Assembly (NCBI GenBank): GCA_015234465.1
Contig: JADGNA010000008.1
Span: forward strand, 372,001-436,000
Reading direction: 5' to 3'
DNA: 64,000 bases
Source: Salinibacterium sp.
GTDB taxonomy: Bacteria > Actinomycetota > Actinomycetes > Actinomycetales > Microbacteriaceae
Numbering within the stretch: position 1 is the first letter of the stretch; each line of letters opens with the position of its first letter. Of the stretch, positions 17,640-25,728 are shown piece by piece. The notes beneath the pieces were generated by a model. It saw nothing but the letters and a program-made list of their open reading frames with translations. It was not told the DNA's origin and did no database searches. Position numbers and translations under genes: made by a program.

Positions 17640-18770
17640 ATGGAAGCAGAGTGGACACCCGTCGCCACCCTCATCGACCGCATCGCCACAGACGACGACC
17701 TCCTTCGGGGTGTCGTGACCTCCGTGCGGGCACTCGTTCGCGAATCGGCCGCCCTCACGACGGAAGACATCGTGGGCCACACGCGGGCCCTCATCTTCGC
17801 CGCGACGCGGGCTCTCGCCGATCGGCGAGGACCGAGCGAGGCCGAGCTCTCCTTCGTCGAGGACTTCGCCGAGACGCGGGCCAAGCAGGGCGTGCCGCTT
17901 GAGGCCGTGCTCGGCGCGGTTCATGTCTCCGAGCGCACGATCTGGACCCGCGCGCGAGAACTTGCCCCCGCCTCCGGCGTCTCATCCGAGTTGTTGTTCG
18001 ACGTGCGCGAACTCTACGACGACTGGGCGGAGTCTGTGCGTTCGCGCCTCGTCGTCGCGCACCGCGCCGCGGCGGCGACCGCCAACCCCGTTGCACACGA
18101 CCGGGATGCGTCGATCCTGCGCAGGCTCTTCGAGGGCGGCACCGCTGCGACGCTCGCCGCGACTGAGGCCGGGCTGCCGATTGATCGCCAGCTGTGGGTG
18201 ATCGTCGGCCACGGCGCCGACGCCCCTCACTGGCACGCTGCGCTGCGCGCGGCATCCGGCCGTCACGTGGCAGCACGGCTCGGCGGCTGGTTCGCCGCTG
18301 TCGTCAGCTCACCGCCGGGCGCACTCCCCGTCGCTGGCTCCGCGGATGTTGGGCCCGTCGCCGGCTACGCGGGCCCCGTCACACCCGACGGACTCGGCCC
18401 CGCGCGACGGCTCGCAGAGTCAGCCCTGCCCGCCGCACAGAATCGCGGATGCTCCGGCCTCGTGCATGTCGCCGAGGTGGCGAGTCTCGTGGCCCTCGGC
18501 GATCGCCCTGACCTCGCCGCGATGCTGGTTGATCACCGCGCCGCCGAGTGGCGTGAACTGGGAACCTCAGCCCGCCCCGTTGCAGAAGCCGTCGTCGCAT
18601 GGCTCGAGTGCGACCGGGACGTGGGCGCCGCCGCCGAACGCCTCTTCGTGCATCCGAACACCGTGCGCAACCGTGTGCAGCGCTTCGTCGACGTCACTGG
18701 CATCAACGAACGCTCCGTGTTGGGTGCCGCCGACGCGTGGTGGCTCTGCACGACGTGGCTCGCGCTCTGA
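17640..18770 (+). CDS. PucR-family transcriptional regulator
   Basis: 376 residues from ATG at 17640; an earlier in-frame ATG at 17574 would run through the palindrome. Residues 1-130 resemble the RsbRD N-terminal sensory fold (IDRIATDDDLLRGVVTSVR, LSFVEDFAETRAKQGVPLEAVLGAVHVSERTIW). The middle is a CdaR/GGDEF-like module. The C-terminal PucR helix-turn-helix (HTH_30) is clear: VVAWLECDRDVGAAAERLFVHPNTVRNRVQRF. Regulators of this layout commonly sit divergent from an FMO-SDR catabolic operon and activate it in the presence of the substrate. Autoregulation through the palindrome at 17603 is suggested by its closeness to the start. Confidence 0.82.
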   Translation: MEAEWTPVATLIDRIATDDDLLRGVVTSVRALVRESAALTTEDIVGHTRALIFAATRALADRRGPSEAELSFVEDFAETRAKQGVPLEAVLGAVHVSERTIWTRARELAPASGVSSELLFDVRELYDDWAESVRSRLVVAHRAAAATANPVAHDRDASILRRLFEGGTAATLAATEAGLPIDRQLWVIVGHGADAPHWHAALRAASGRHVAARLGGWFAAVVSSPPGALPVAGSADVGPVAGYAGPVTPDGLGPARRLAESALPAAQNRGCSGLVHVAEVASLVALGDRPDLAAMLVDHRAAEWRELGTSARPVAEAVVAWLECDRDVGAAAERLFVHPNTVRNRVQRFVDVTGINERSVLGAADAWWLCTTWLAL

Positions 18771-18807
18771 GAGACTCAATGCACCCCTGAATCTGGAGGA
18801 GGATTCA

Positions 18808-19005
18808 ATGCCCGCCATTCCCGCCAAGCGTGCTTGGATACTCGCCGGCGTCGGCCTCCTCGCCATCGCCGCGGTGATCGTGGTCGGCCTGCTCATCACG
18901 CAGGCGCTCTACGGCGACGGACCGAGTGACGACATCCACCCAACGGCGCCCGCCGACACCCCGCCCCTCTCGAGCCCGCGGCCGATCATCCCGGGCGACG
19001 AATAG
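18808..19005 (+). CDS. small single-TM protein, unknown
   Basis: 65 residues from ATG at 18808 with a strong GGAGGAGG seven bases upstream. One transmembrane segment (ILAGVGLLAIAAVIVVGLLI) is followed by a Pro-rich external tail (HPTAPADTPPLSSPRPIIPGDE). It starts 37 bp after the regulator and is probably on the same transcript. No family recognised. Confidence 0.65.
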   Translation: MPAIPAKRAWILAGVGLLAIAAVIVVGLLITQALYGDGPSDDIHPTAPADTPPLSSPRPIIPGDE

Positions 19006-19013
19006 ACGAGAAA

Positions 19014-19037
19014 GGGCCGCCCCTCGCGGGACGGCCC
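19014..19037. terminator. bidirectional terminator-like hairpin
   Basis: GGGCCGCCCC at 19014-19023 pairs with 19028-19037 over 10 bp with one mismatch and a 4-nt loop, preceded by AGAAA. It lies between convergent genes ending at 19005 and 19054. Confidence 0.65.
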
Positions 19038-19053
19038 AAGACGCACGCGGCGA

Positions 19054-19806
19054 CTACTGCGCCGTGTAGCCACCATCGACCAGGTGCTGCGACCCGGTGA
19101 CGTAGCTCGCCTTGTCGCTCAGCAGGAACAGCACGAGCGCCGCGACCTCATCGGCCGCACCGAGACGACCGATCGGATGCTTCGAGACGAGGCCGTCGTA
19201 CACATCCTTCGGCAGGCCCGCAAGGAGCGGGGTGTCGATGTAGCCGGGGTGCACCGAGTTGATGCGCACGCCCTTCGGCGCATAGCTGATGGCCGCCGCC
19301 TTGGTCATGCCAGCGACGCCGTGCTTCGCGGCGACATACGGCAGCGCGGCCGCGTCCCCCACAATGCCAAGGATCGACGACGTGTTCACGATCGCCCCGC
19401 CGCCGGCCTTCACGATCTCGGGCGCCTGGAAGTGCATGCCGTAGAACACCGAGTGCAGGTTCACATCCATGAGCTTCTGGTAGCCCTCGATGTCGATGTC
19501 TTCTGCGAGCCCCTGCGGCCCGCCGATCCCGGCGTTGTTGAAGGCGAGGTGGAGCGCGCCATACTCCGAGACGGCGCGGTCGACGGCCGCCTTCACGTCA
19601 TCGGGGTTGCCGACGTCACCCGCAATCGCCGTGGCCGTGCCACCCGCGGCGACGATGTCATCGACGACCTTCTGCGCCACATCCTGCTTCAGGTCGTTCA
19701 CGACGACGCTCGCACCACCCGCGGCGAGTCCCAGCGCGACGGCCTTGCCGATGCCCGAACCTCCGCCCGTGACGAGTGCGATCTTTCCTTCGAATTCCTT
19801 GGTCAT
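19054..19806 (-). CDS. SDR-family oxidoreductase
   Basis: 250 residues, ATG at 19806 with AAGGAGGATGAA upstream. Complete classical SDR: TGGGSGIG at 14-21, NNAG near 91, catalytic Ser in NTSSILG, YVAAK near 158, and C-terminal SYVTGSQHLVDGGYTAQ. It matches the family of glucose 1-dehydrogenase-like and 3-oxoacyl reductase-like enzymes; the substrate cannot be read. Upstream is a 118-bp gap with a short ATACGTAT dyad, and the gene appears monocistronic. Confidence 0.85.
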   Translation of the reverse strand: MTKEFEGKIALVTGGGSGIGKAVALGLAAGGASVVVNDLKQDVAQKVVDDIVAAGGTATAIAGDVGNPDDVKAAVDRAVSEYGALHLAFNNAGIGGPQGLAEDIDIEGYQKLMDVNLHSVFYGMHFQAPEIVKAGGGAIVNTSSILGIVGDAAALPYVAAKHGVAGMTKAAAISYAPKGVRINSVHPGYIDTPLLAGLPKDVYDGLVSKHPIGRLGAADEVAALVLFLLSDKASYVTGSQHLVDGGYTAQ

Positions 19807-19924
19807 TTCATCCTCCTTGCGCCCTCGTGGGGTGCTGCTTGGTGAACCGCTGGCCTCGTGGTCAGTCCCTCAATACAACCCGTCTCGGCTGGGAAAATTC
19901 CATTCATACGTATACAGATGATGT

Positions 19925-20476
19925 TCATGGCTCCGGGACGGACGGCATGTCCATCGCACCGAGGTCTGCCGCGGCATCCGCTTCGTCTGCGTGCTCGGGC
20001 GGCCACACGACCGTGAAGCGCTCGAACACGATCTCAGCGTCGTCAGACCAGCGGATGCTGCGGGCCTCCGCCACACGCCGCCAATAGCGCGTGTGGCTCT
20101 CCAACCAGCCGTCGCGGCTGCGGTCACCCTCGCCCTCATCCCACGCGAAGGCGTCGTCGACGCTGCGCACCGGCCCGAGGCGGAGCTCCGTCGACCTGAG
20201 TATGACGACGGGTGCGCCGCGTCCGTCGCAGGCGATCCAGTGTCCGCCGATCTGGGGCAGCGGCTGCCCATCGGCTTCGAACTCCGCCACCAGCGTCGCC
20301 GTCGCACGCTTGCCGCCCTCCAGCACGAGCGCCAGGAGGTCGTCCGCCAGCTCGACCGAGTCGCCGAAGAACTCGACCGACGGATGCTCGCCATCCGGCC
20401 CCGGCACCGCGTCGCGGTAGGCGTGCCAGAGCTCAGCGGCCGCCGTCATGTCCGGCTCAGGCAATGGGGTGGTCAT
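19925..20476 (-). CDS. ASCH domain-containing protein
   Basis: 183 residues from ATG at 20476 (TTGGAAGACCT upstream); an internal ATG at 20449 is an alternative. The ASCH pattern is clear: ELADDLLALVLEGGKRATATLVAEFEADGQPLPQIGGHWIACDGRGAP, then VRSVDDAFAWDEGEGDRSRDGWLESHTRYW. ASCH folds are PUA-like and bind RNA or act on modified nucleosides (for example N4-acetylcytidine amidohydrolases). The G-K-R-A-T motif that defines the ligand pocket is intact. Physiological role here is unknown. Confidence 0.82.
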   Translation of the reverse strand: MTTPLPEPDMTAAAELWHAYRDAVPGPDGEHPSVEFFGDSVELADDLLALVLEGGKRATATLVAEFEADGQPLPQIGGHWIACDGRGAPVVILRSTELRLGPVRSVDDAFAWDEGEGDRSRDGWLESHTRYWRRVAEARSIRWSDDAEIVFERFTVVWPPEHADEADAAADLGAMDMPSVPEP

Positions 20477-20550
20477 AGGTCTTCCAATCGGGTCGCATCC
20501 ATCCTGCGACGCCGAGGCCGAGAGGTCCACCCCTATGACGGCGCGCTACG

Positions 20551-21096
20551 TCAGGAGTGAGCGGCCGGGGCGCCGAGCAAGTCCACAAGCTTACGCACGG
20601 TCAACAGGTTGCGGGCGGTGCCGGGCACGCCGAGGAGGCGCCCCACCTTCGTCATCCCGGGGTTCGCGGTGCCCGCGCCGTCCGCGTAGCGAATGTAGAG
20701 GTGCTCGCCCCGCAGCTGCCAGGTGTCAGGCCCCGTGGCAATGTCCCGTGCGGCCGCGACGGCATCCGCGGCGGGGGCACCGGCAAGGAAGGTCACGTAC
20801 GCGAACTTCGGGTCATGCTCGCCAAAGGGGAACTCGCGCAGCGCGGCCTCCAACTCGGCGCGCGTTCGCGACACGACCTCCCGGAAGAATCCGAAACGCT
20901 CCTCGACCTCGCGTTCCAGTGCTCGCGCGAAGTCAGCCGGGTCGCCGGGAGGGGTGCACAGCAGGTTTCCGGATGCGATGTAGGTCGCGACATCCGTGGC
21001 CCCCAGCTCCTCAGCGAGGGCGCGCCACTGCACCATCGGCAGTTTTGCGGTGCCGCCGACATTGACAGCCCTCACCAGCCAGGCTCGACGCTCCAT
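20551..21096 (-). CDS. DUF1697 protein
   Basis: 181 residues from ATG at 21096 (GGGGGA upstream); the longer frame covers the acylphosphatase gene. DUF1697 pattern: RAVNVGGTAKLPMVQWRALAEELGATDVATYIASGNLL near the N-terminus, and LYIRYADGAGTANPGMTKVGRLLG near the C-terminus. Function of the family is unknown. It is divergent from acyP with a 34-bp gap, so the two promoters overlap. Confidence 0.82.
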   Translation of the reverse strand: MERRAWLVRAVNVGGTAKLPMVQWRALAEELGATDVATYIASGNLLCTPPGDPADFARALEREVEERFGFFREVVSRTRAELEAALREFPFGEHDPKFAYVTFLAGAPAADAVAAARDIATGPDTWQLRGEHLYIRYADGAGTANPGMTKVGRLLGVPGTARNLLTVRKLVDLLGAPAAHS

Positions 21097-21130
21097 TCCC
21101 CCAGCATGCCACCCGCAGCAGAATAGGAAC

Positions 21131-21427
21131 ATGGATGCCACACCCTCCGACGACACCGCCCGCCGCCGCATCCGCGCCACCGTGCACGGGGCCGTGCAGG
21201 GCGTCGGGTTCCGCTGGGCCGCCGCCGAACACGCCACCGAGATCGGGGCGTCAGGCTGGGTCAGGAATCAGCAGGACGGCACCGTGCTGGCCGAGATCGA
21301 GGGCAGCCCTGAGCTGGTCGACGACATGATCGACTTCCTCTACCGGGGTTCCCAGTTCGCCCGGGTCGACAGCGTCGACATCGACGAGCTGACACCCGAC
21401 GGGAGCGCCGGGTTCACGATCCACTAG
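21131..21427 (+). CDS. acyP: acylphosphatase
   Basis: 98 residues from ATG at 21131. The active-site loop VQGVGFRWAA carries the phosphate-binding Arg, and the catalytic Asn is in GWVRNQQDGTVLAEIEG; both match the family. It hydrolyses acyl phosphates such as acetyl or carbamoyl phosphate in the cytosol. Length is normal with a short N-terminal extension (MDATPSDDTARRR). Its stop lies 7 bp before the convergent stop at 21435. Confidence 0.9.
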   Translation: MDATPSDDTARRRIRATVHGAVQGVGFRWAAAEHATEIGASGWVRNQQDGTVLAEIEGSPELVDDMIDFLYRGSQFARVDSVDIDELTPDGSAGFTIH

Positions 21428-21434
21428 GGGACGC

Positions 21435-22175
21435 TCAGCGGCGGAGGCGTCGAAGCCCGAGTGCGAGCATCCGGTCGATCAGCACGACGACGAGCCCGAG
21501 CACCAGGAAGCCGACGAGCAACCAGACCACGTTGAGGCCGACGGCACCCCAACCGAACTCGTCGGCGTCGAGGAAGAAGTAGGGGTAGCGGCTGCCGACA
21601 CCCGTGAGCACCGGGCCGAGCTCGGCGCGGATGAACGCGAAGACCGCGTAGGCCGCGGGCGTGACGAGCCACAGCACGGCGTACCACCAGCGGAACCGGC
21701 CCTTCGACGAGAACAGTAGCCAGTCGCCGACGGCCAGCAGCGGCACCCACGTGTGCACGAGCAGGTCCGCGAGGTCGCCGCCGTCGAAGGTGCCGAGCGC
21801 GACATCTCGGGGCACGAGCACGAAGTTGTAGACGAGCCCCGTGATCGTGATCGCGACGAGCACGATGCCGGCGAGCCACGGCACGAGCACCGGCAGGGGG
21901 CGCCTGTCCGCGCCGAGCGCGCCGACCGTGCGGCCCGTCACCCACAGGTAGGCCAACAGCACGAGCAGGTTGCTCTGAATCGTGAAGTAACTGAACGACT
22001 GCAGGTCGAGCGCGCCCTGGTCAAGCCCCGTATTCAGGTAGAGCCCGTAGGCGCACACCACCAGCAGCACGAGCCGCCAGACCAACGCGGCGATACGGAT
22101 GCTTCGGCCCACGCCTTCGCGCGCGGCTCCCCCAGGCGTGCCCGCGGTCGCGCCGGGCAGGTCATCTTCGGCCAT
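21435..22175 (-). CDS. Pr6Pr-family membrane protein
   Basis: 246 residues from ATG at 22175; another ATG at 22196 is possible because neither has a strong ribosome-binding site. Six hydrophobic segments from about residue 28, with the motif FSYFTIQSNLLVLLAYL typical of the Pr6Pr/FAR-17a-like proteins and a late DxDEFGWG loop (YPYFFLDADEFGW). Function is not established for bacterial members. Divergent from the DUF2243 gene. Confidence 0.75.
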   Translation of the reverse strand: MAEDDLPGATAGTPGGAAREGVGRSIRIAALVWRLVLLVVCAYGLYLNTGLDQGALDLQSFSYFTIQSNLLVLLAYLWVTGRTVGALGADRRPLPVLVPWLAGIVLVAITITGLVYNFVLVPRDVALGTFDGGDLADLLVHTWVPLLAVGDWLLFSSKGRFRWWYAVLWLVTPAAYAVFAFIRAELGPVLTGVGSRYPYFFLDADEFGWGAVGLNVVWLLVGFLVLGLVVVLIDRMLALGLRRLRR

Positions 22176-22272
22176 GGGGAGAGCATACGTTCGCATGCGA
22201 CAGGATTCTCGGCATTTCGCGGGATCGCACAACTGCCAGCGCTCATCCAGCGAATCACCGCATCATTCCCGC

Positions 22273-22740
22273 ATGAGCGAGCCCCGCATCCACACGCACC
22301 GCTCCACCTGGGGCGCCTTCCTCATCGGCGTCGCCGTGATGGCCGCGGTCGATGAGATCGTCTTCCACCAAATCCTCGGATGGCACCACTTCTACGACGG
22401 CGCAACCCTCGAGATCGGCCTGCTCACCGACGGCCTGCTGCACGCCTTCGAACTCTTCGCGCTCGTCGCCGGCTTCTTCCTCCTCGCACACGAGTGGCGC
22501 GGCGGCACCTTCAACCGCGGCTTCGCGTGGGCCGGCTTCCTCACCGGCGCGGGCCTCTTCCAGCTCTGGGACGGCATCATCGACCACAAGGTGCTGCGCC
22601 TCCACCAGGTGCGCTACGACGTCGACCTCCTCCCCTACGACATCGCCTGGAACGCATCCGGCGCCCTCATCCTGCTCGCAGGCGTCATCGTCGGCATTCG
22701 CGCACAGCGACGCACGTCAGCGCACAGCACGAGTCGGTGA
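22273..22740 (+). CDS. DUF2243 membrane protein
   Basis: 155 residues. Four hydrophobic segments with the His-rich motifs of DUF2243: DEIVFHQILGWHHFYD near residue 25 and FQLWDGIIDHKVLRLHQVRY near residue 100. The repeated His residues in or near membrane helices suggest metal or heme handling. It is 3 bp from the CtaG-like gene, a pairing that recurs in actinobacteria, so both probably act in copper delivery or oxidase assembly; that function is inferred. Confidence 0.82.
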   Translation: MSEPRIHTHRSTWGAFLIGVAVMAAVDEIVFHQILGWHHFYDGATLEIGLLTDGLLHAFELFALVAGFFLLAHEWRGGTFNRGFAWAGFLTGAGLFQLWDGIIDHKVLRLHQVRYDVDLLPYDIAWNASGALILLAGVIVGIRAQRRTSAHSTSR

Positions 22741-22743
22741 CGG

Positions 22744-23547
22744 ATGCACGAGCACGCCGCCCCCGCAGCATCCGCGCTCCCCGGGCTCGCCACAGCGCCC
22801 CTCGTGCTCGCGGGGCTGGTGTACCTCGCGGCGGCGAGCGCCGAACGCCGCCGAGGAACCCGGGTCTGGCCGGTGCACCGCGCAGTGTGTTGGACACTCG
22901 GGCTCGTGGTTGCGGCATCCGCGTTCCTCGGGCCGCTTGCCGAGCGCGCCCACGACGACTTCGTCGCCCACATGGCCGCCCACACACTGATCGGCATGGT
23001 TGCGCCGACCCTGCTTGTGCTCGGCGCGCCCGTCACGCTCGCGCTGCGCACGCTCGACCCCGTCGTGGCGCGACGCCTCACGCGGCTCCTGCGGGGCTGG
23101 CCCGCGCGGATCATCAGCCATCCGATCTCGGCGGCGTTGCTCAACGTGGGGTCACTGTGGGTGCTGTACCTGACACCGCTGCACGAGGCGATGATCGGCA
23201 ATGCGCTGCTGCACTACGCCGTGCTGGTGCACTTCCTGCTCGCGGGCACGCTCTTCGCGGCGTCGATCCTCGCGATCGACCCGAACCCGCACAAGGCGAG
23301 TCGCCCCGTTCGGGCTGGCGTGCTGCTGCTCTCGACCGCCGCCCACGCGATCCTCGCGAAGGTGCTCTACGCGTACCCGCCCGCCGGCATCCCCCTCGAC
23401 GAAGCCAGGGCAGGCGCGCAGGTCATGTACTACGCGGGCGACGCCGCCGAGCTCGCCCTCATCGTGCTCTTCTGCCTCGGCTGGTACCGCGCCGCCGCCC
23501 CTGTCCCAACTCAGGAGCGCGCTCATCTGCGCACGGTTCTGAATTAG
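22744..23547 (+). CDS. CtaG (caa3-type) cytochrome c oxidase assembly protein
   Basis: 267 residues. Seven hydrophobic segments with the CtaG_2 signature: FVAHMAAHTLIGMVAPTLLVLGAPVTLALR and ALLHYAVLVHFLLAGTLFAASILAIDPNPH, plus a late GDAAELALIVLFCLGWYR. His residues in VAHMAAH, LHYAVLVH match metal-ligand positions in the family. Proteins of this family help assemble caa3-type oxidases. Translated directly after DUF2243. Confidence 0.85.
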   Translation: MHEHAAPAASALPGLATAPLVLAGLVYLAAASAERRRGTRVWPVHRAVCWTLGLVVAASAFLGPLAERAHDDFVAHMAAHTLIGMVAPTLLVLGAPVTLALRTLDPVVARRLTRLLRGWPARIISHPISAALLNVGSLWVLYLTPLHEAMIGNALLHYAVLVHFLLAGTLFAASILAIDPNPHKASRPVRAGVLLLSTAAHAILAKVLYAYPPAGIPLDEARAGAQVMYYAGDAAELALIVLFCLGWYRAAAPVPTQERAHLRTVLN

Positions 23548-23583
23548 GAAAGGGCGGCGCAGGCGCTCCCGCACAGACGAAAG

Positions 23584-23607
23584 CGGCGACGCCGAAGCGC
23601 CGCCGCC
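23584..23607. terminator. terminator-like hairpin between convergent genes
   Basis: GCGGCGACGC at 23584-23593 pairs with 23598-23607 with one mismatch and loop CGAA. On the minus strand the stem is followed by TTTCGTC, fitting a terminator for the CsbD gene; it also lies 37 bp beyond the CtaG stop. Confidence 0.65.
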
Positions 23608-23630
23608 TGCATCGACAGTCGTCGTGAAAC

Positions 23631-23795
23631 CTACTTGAACGCATCCTTCACGTTCTCGCCAGCCTGCTTGAGGTTGGCCTTCGACTGGTCCATCTTGCCT
23701 TCGGCCTCAAGGCGCTCGTTGTCGGTCACCTTGCCGGTGGCCTCCTTGGCCTTGCCGCCGAGTTCCTCTGCCTTGTTCTCGAACTTGTCACTCAT
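23631..23795 (-). CDS. CsbD-family stress protein
   Basis: 54 residues from ATG at 23795 with AAAGGA upstream. Clear CsbD pattern: NKAEELGGKAKEATGKVTDNERLEAEGKMDQSKANLKQAG. These are small hydrophilic proteins induced under general stress in many bacteria; molecular role unknown. It stands alone and ends at a hairpin. Confidence 0.88.
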   Translation of the reverse strand: MSDKFENKAEELGGKAKEATGKVTDNERLEAEGKMDQSKANLKQAGENVKDAFK

Positions 23796-23887
23796 GTGAA
23801 CACCGTCCTTTCGTATCGGCAATGGGTGCGTCAGACGTTAGCCCCGGAATCGCGCGGTGGAGCATCCTCCCAAGCGACTCACAGCGT

Positions 23888-24109
23888 CTAGGTCGCCGCC
23901 GGGTCCTCGTCGGTGATCGCGCCGGTCGGCTCCGCATCCGACACCACATGCTTGGTACCGAGTTGCTCGGCGAGCGCGCGGCCCGCCTCGACCGCCTCCT
24001 CCCTCGACGAGAAGCTCTCGGAGAGCTCCGGCTTGCCGATCACCCGGTTGACCCACTGGCCACGGTTGTCGACCGTCTCGATGTCTCCATCCCTCAATTG
24101 CTCATTCAT
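23888..24109 (-). CDS. DUF2188-like small protein
   Basis: 73 residues from ATG at 24109. The pattern QWVNRVIGKPELSESFSSREEAVEAGRALAEQLGTKHVV matches DUF2188, a small alpha/beta module (W-x-V strand, then a sreeA helix) found in stress-related proteins. The acidic tail (DAEPTGAITDEDPAAT) replaces the usual G-R repeats. It is just downstream of the divergent DUF1206 start with 85 bp between them. Confidence 0.72.
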   Translation of the reverse strand: MNEQLRDGDIETVDNRGQWVNRVIGKPELSESFSSREEAVEAGRALAEQLGTKHVVSDAEPTGAITDEDPAAT

Positions 24110-24194
24110 GCCCCAGAAGGTAGTGCCGCCCGCGTGCCGGGGAGCGACATCCCAGAGAACTGGCAGGAGTCGTTTCGGTGCTATCAAGAAGGGG

Positions 24195-25010
24195 ATGACG
24201 AAACAGGATGATGAGCGCGGCAAGCGCGAACGGATGCGCGAGGCCAGCCACAGCAGGCCCGTGCGCTGGCTGGCGCGCGCCGGCCTCTTCGCGAGCGGCA
24301 TCGTGCACGTGCTCATCGGGGTGCTGGGCTTCGCCGTCGTTGAAGGCTTCTCGGGCAACGCCGACCAGACGGGCGCCCTGGAGGCCGTCGCCGAGACCCC
24401 CGGCGGTGTCTTCGTGCTGTGGGTCGCCGGTATCGCGCTCGTCGGGCTCGGGCTCTGGCAGTGGACCGGCTCACTCACCGCCGGCGCCGACGACTCCAAG
24501 ATCTTCCCGCGCTGGCTGCGAAACTACGCAAAGGCGGTTGGCTTCGGCGGCGTCGGCCTGGCCTGCCTCGCCTTCGCGATTGGTGGCCGCCCGAACGCGG
24601 CCGAGTCCACCCGAACTGCGAGCACCATGCTGATCGACTTCCCGGGCGGCGTATTCGTGCTTGCGGCGATCGGCGCGATCGTCGGCGGCGTGGGCATCGC
24701 GTTCGTCTTCCGCGGGGGCAGCCGCAACTTCCTCGAAGACATCCAGCCGCCGCACAACCTTCTCGGCGGCACGATCGTCGTCATCGGCATGATCGGCCAC
24801 ATCATGAAGGGGCTCGCCCTCATCGTCGTCGGAGGGCTCTTCGCCGCCGGTGCCCTCTTCACCGACTCGAGCTGGACCTCAGGGCTCGATGGCGCCATCC
24901 GTTGGCTCGCAGGGCTCCCGACTGGCCCCGTGCCGCTCTTCGCCATCGCGGGCGGATTCATGGTGCACGGCCTGTACCTTGCGGCGCGCGGAGTCTACAT
25001 CCGCCGCTAG
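24195..25010 (+). CDS. DUF1206 membrane protein
   Basis: 271 residues from ATG at 24195; GAAGGGG abuts the start, so exact start is a little uncertain. Six hydrophobic segments arranged as three similar pairs: LARAGLFASGIVHVLIGVLGF, KAVGFGGVGLACLAFAIGG and IVVIGMIGHIMKGLALIVVGGLF, the threefold repeat of DUF1206. Function unknown. It is followed immediately by a REP-like repeat array. Confidence 0.85.
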   Translation: MTKQDDERGKRERMREASHSRPVRWLARAGLFASGIVHVLIGVLGFAVVEGFSGNADQTGALEAVAETPGGVFVLWVAGIALVGLGLWQWTGSLTAGADDSKIFPRWLRNYAKAVGFGGVGLACLAFAIGGRPNAAESTRTASTMLIDFPGGVFVLAAIGAIVGGVGIAFVFRGGSRNFLEDIQPPHNLLGGTIVVIGMIGHIMKGLALIVVGGLFAAGALFTDSSWTSGLDGAIRWLAGLPTGPVPLFAIAGGFMVHGLYLAARGVYIRR

Positions 25011-25016
25011 CCCCGC

Positions 25017-25149
25017 GGGTTGGATAGGGAGCGCAGCGAGCGTATCGAAACCCACCCTCGCGGTTTCGATAACGCTCGCTGCGCTCCCTACTCAACCCAC
25101 GGGGTAAGGCTCGCTGCGCTCCCTACTCAACCCACGGCTCAACCCACGG
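25017..25149. repeat. REP-like palindromic repeat with extra half copies
   Basis: Left arm 25017-25053 (GGGTTGGATAGGGAGCGCAG, then CGAGCGTATCGAAACC) pairs with 25062-25098 (GGTTTCGATAACGCTCGCTG, ending CTACTCAACCC). A third partial copy follows at 25109-25137 and a short tail CTCAACCCACGG at 25138-25149 that covers the stop codon of the YchJ gene. A shorter copy lies at 44916-44968. The element type GGTTGAGTAG...CGTATCGAAACC is known to me from Microbacteriaceae genomes. Confidence 0.85.
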
Positions 25150-25534
25150 CGTCGAGGTACCGCCAGCGCCCGTCGACGCGCGCGAAACGGCTCACCTCGT
25201 GCTGGCTGCCCGCCGCGACATCCGCCCCGGGCCTCGGCTTGAAGTACGCGGTGAACTCGACGATGCCGGCGTCGTCGCCCAGGCCGCCGGCCTCGGTGCG
25301 GTGGATGTCGAGGCGGTACCAACGCAGGCCGTCGTCGAGCTCAAGCGAGTCGGGCCGGGTCGACGGATGCCACGTCGCCAGCAGGTAGTCAGCGTCGCCG
25401 ACCGCGAAGGCGCTGAAGCGGGACCGCATGAGCCGCTCCGCCGTGGGGGCGGATGCCTCGCCCCGCTGGTAGCGGCCGCAGCACTCGTCATACAGCTCGC
25501 CGCTCAGGCACGGGCAGCGCGTGGGGGAAGTCAC
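25139..25534 (-). CDS. YchJ-family (SEC-C motif) protein
   Basis: 131 residues from a GTG at 25534, placed so that the family N-terminus SPTRCPCLSGELYDECCGRY begins correctly. The CPC...CC motif binds zinc in SEC-C proteins. Then EASAPTAERLMRSRFSAFAVGDADYLLATWHPSTRP matches the NTF2-like YchJ domain. Function unknown. Its last codons and stop lie inside a REP-like repeat, so the C-terminus may have been set by repeat insertion. Confidence 0.82.
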   Translation of the reverse strand: MTSPTRCPCLSGELYDECCGRYQRGEASAPTAERLMRSRFSAFAVGDADYLLATWHPSTRPDSLELDDGLRWYRLDIHRTEAGGLGDDAGIVEFTAYFKPRPGADVAAGSQHEVSRFARVDGRWRYLDAVG

Positions 25535-25596
25535 GCGCCCATCATCGCAGCCGCGCCCGCCGAGTGCGGCGAAGAGCAACCGTTCTGCCGGGCGGT

Positions 25597-25620
25597 CGGC
25601 GTGTCGCCTCCGACACGCCG
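25597..25620. terminator. hairpin downstream of the metallo-hydrolase gene
   Basis: CGGCGTGTCG at 25597-25606 and its exact complement at 25611-25620, loop CCTC. It sits between the stop at 25729 and the YchJ start at 25534, on the minus-strand path. No T-tract is visible, so termination is only possible. Confidence 0.5.
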
Positions 25621-25645
25621 CCGCGCCCGCAGAAACGTTGCCGTT

Positions 25646-25723
25646 AACCGCAGCCAGACCCGCGGCCCGAGCTGCTCACCAGACAACCGCACCCAGACCC
25701 GCGGCCCGAGCTGCTCACCAGAG
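25646..25723. repeat. two tandem 39-bp repeats
   Basis: Units 25646-25684 and 25685-25723 share the core CAGACCCGCGGCCCGAGCTG and differ at only two positions. They end 5 bp before the stop codon of the gene at 25729. Two units only, with no spacers, so this is a local duplication and not a CRISPR. Confidence 0.9.
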
Positions 25724-25728
25724 CGCCG

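Noticed and set aside
19910-19922. Short dyad ATACGTAT upstream of the SDR at 19806
   Set aside because: Eight-base palindrome only; too short and single to call an operator.
25646-25723. CRISPR-like repeat pair
   Set aside because: Two adjacent units with no spacers and no cas genes.
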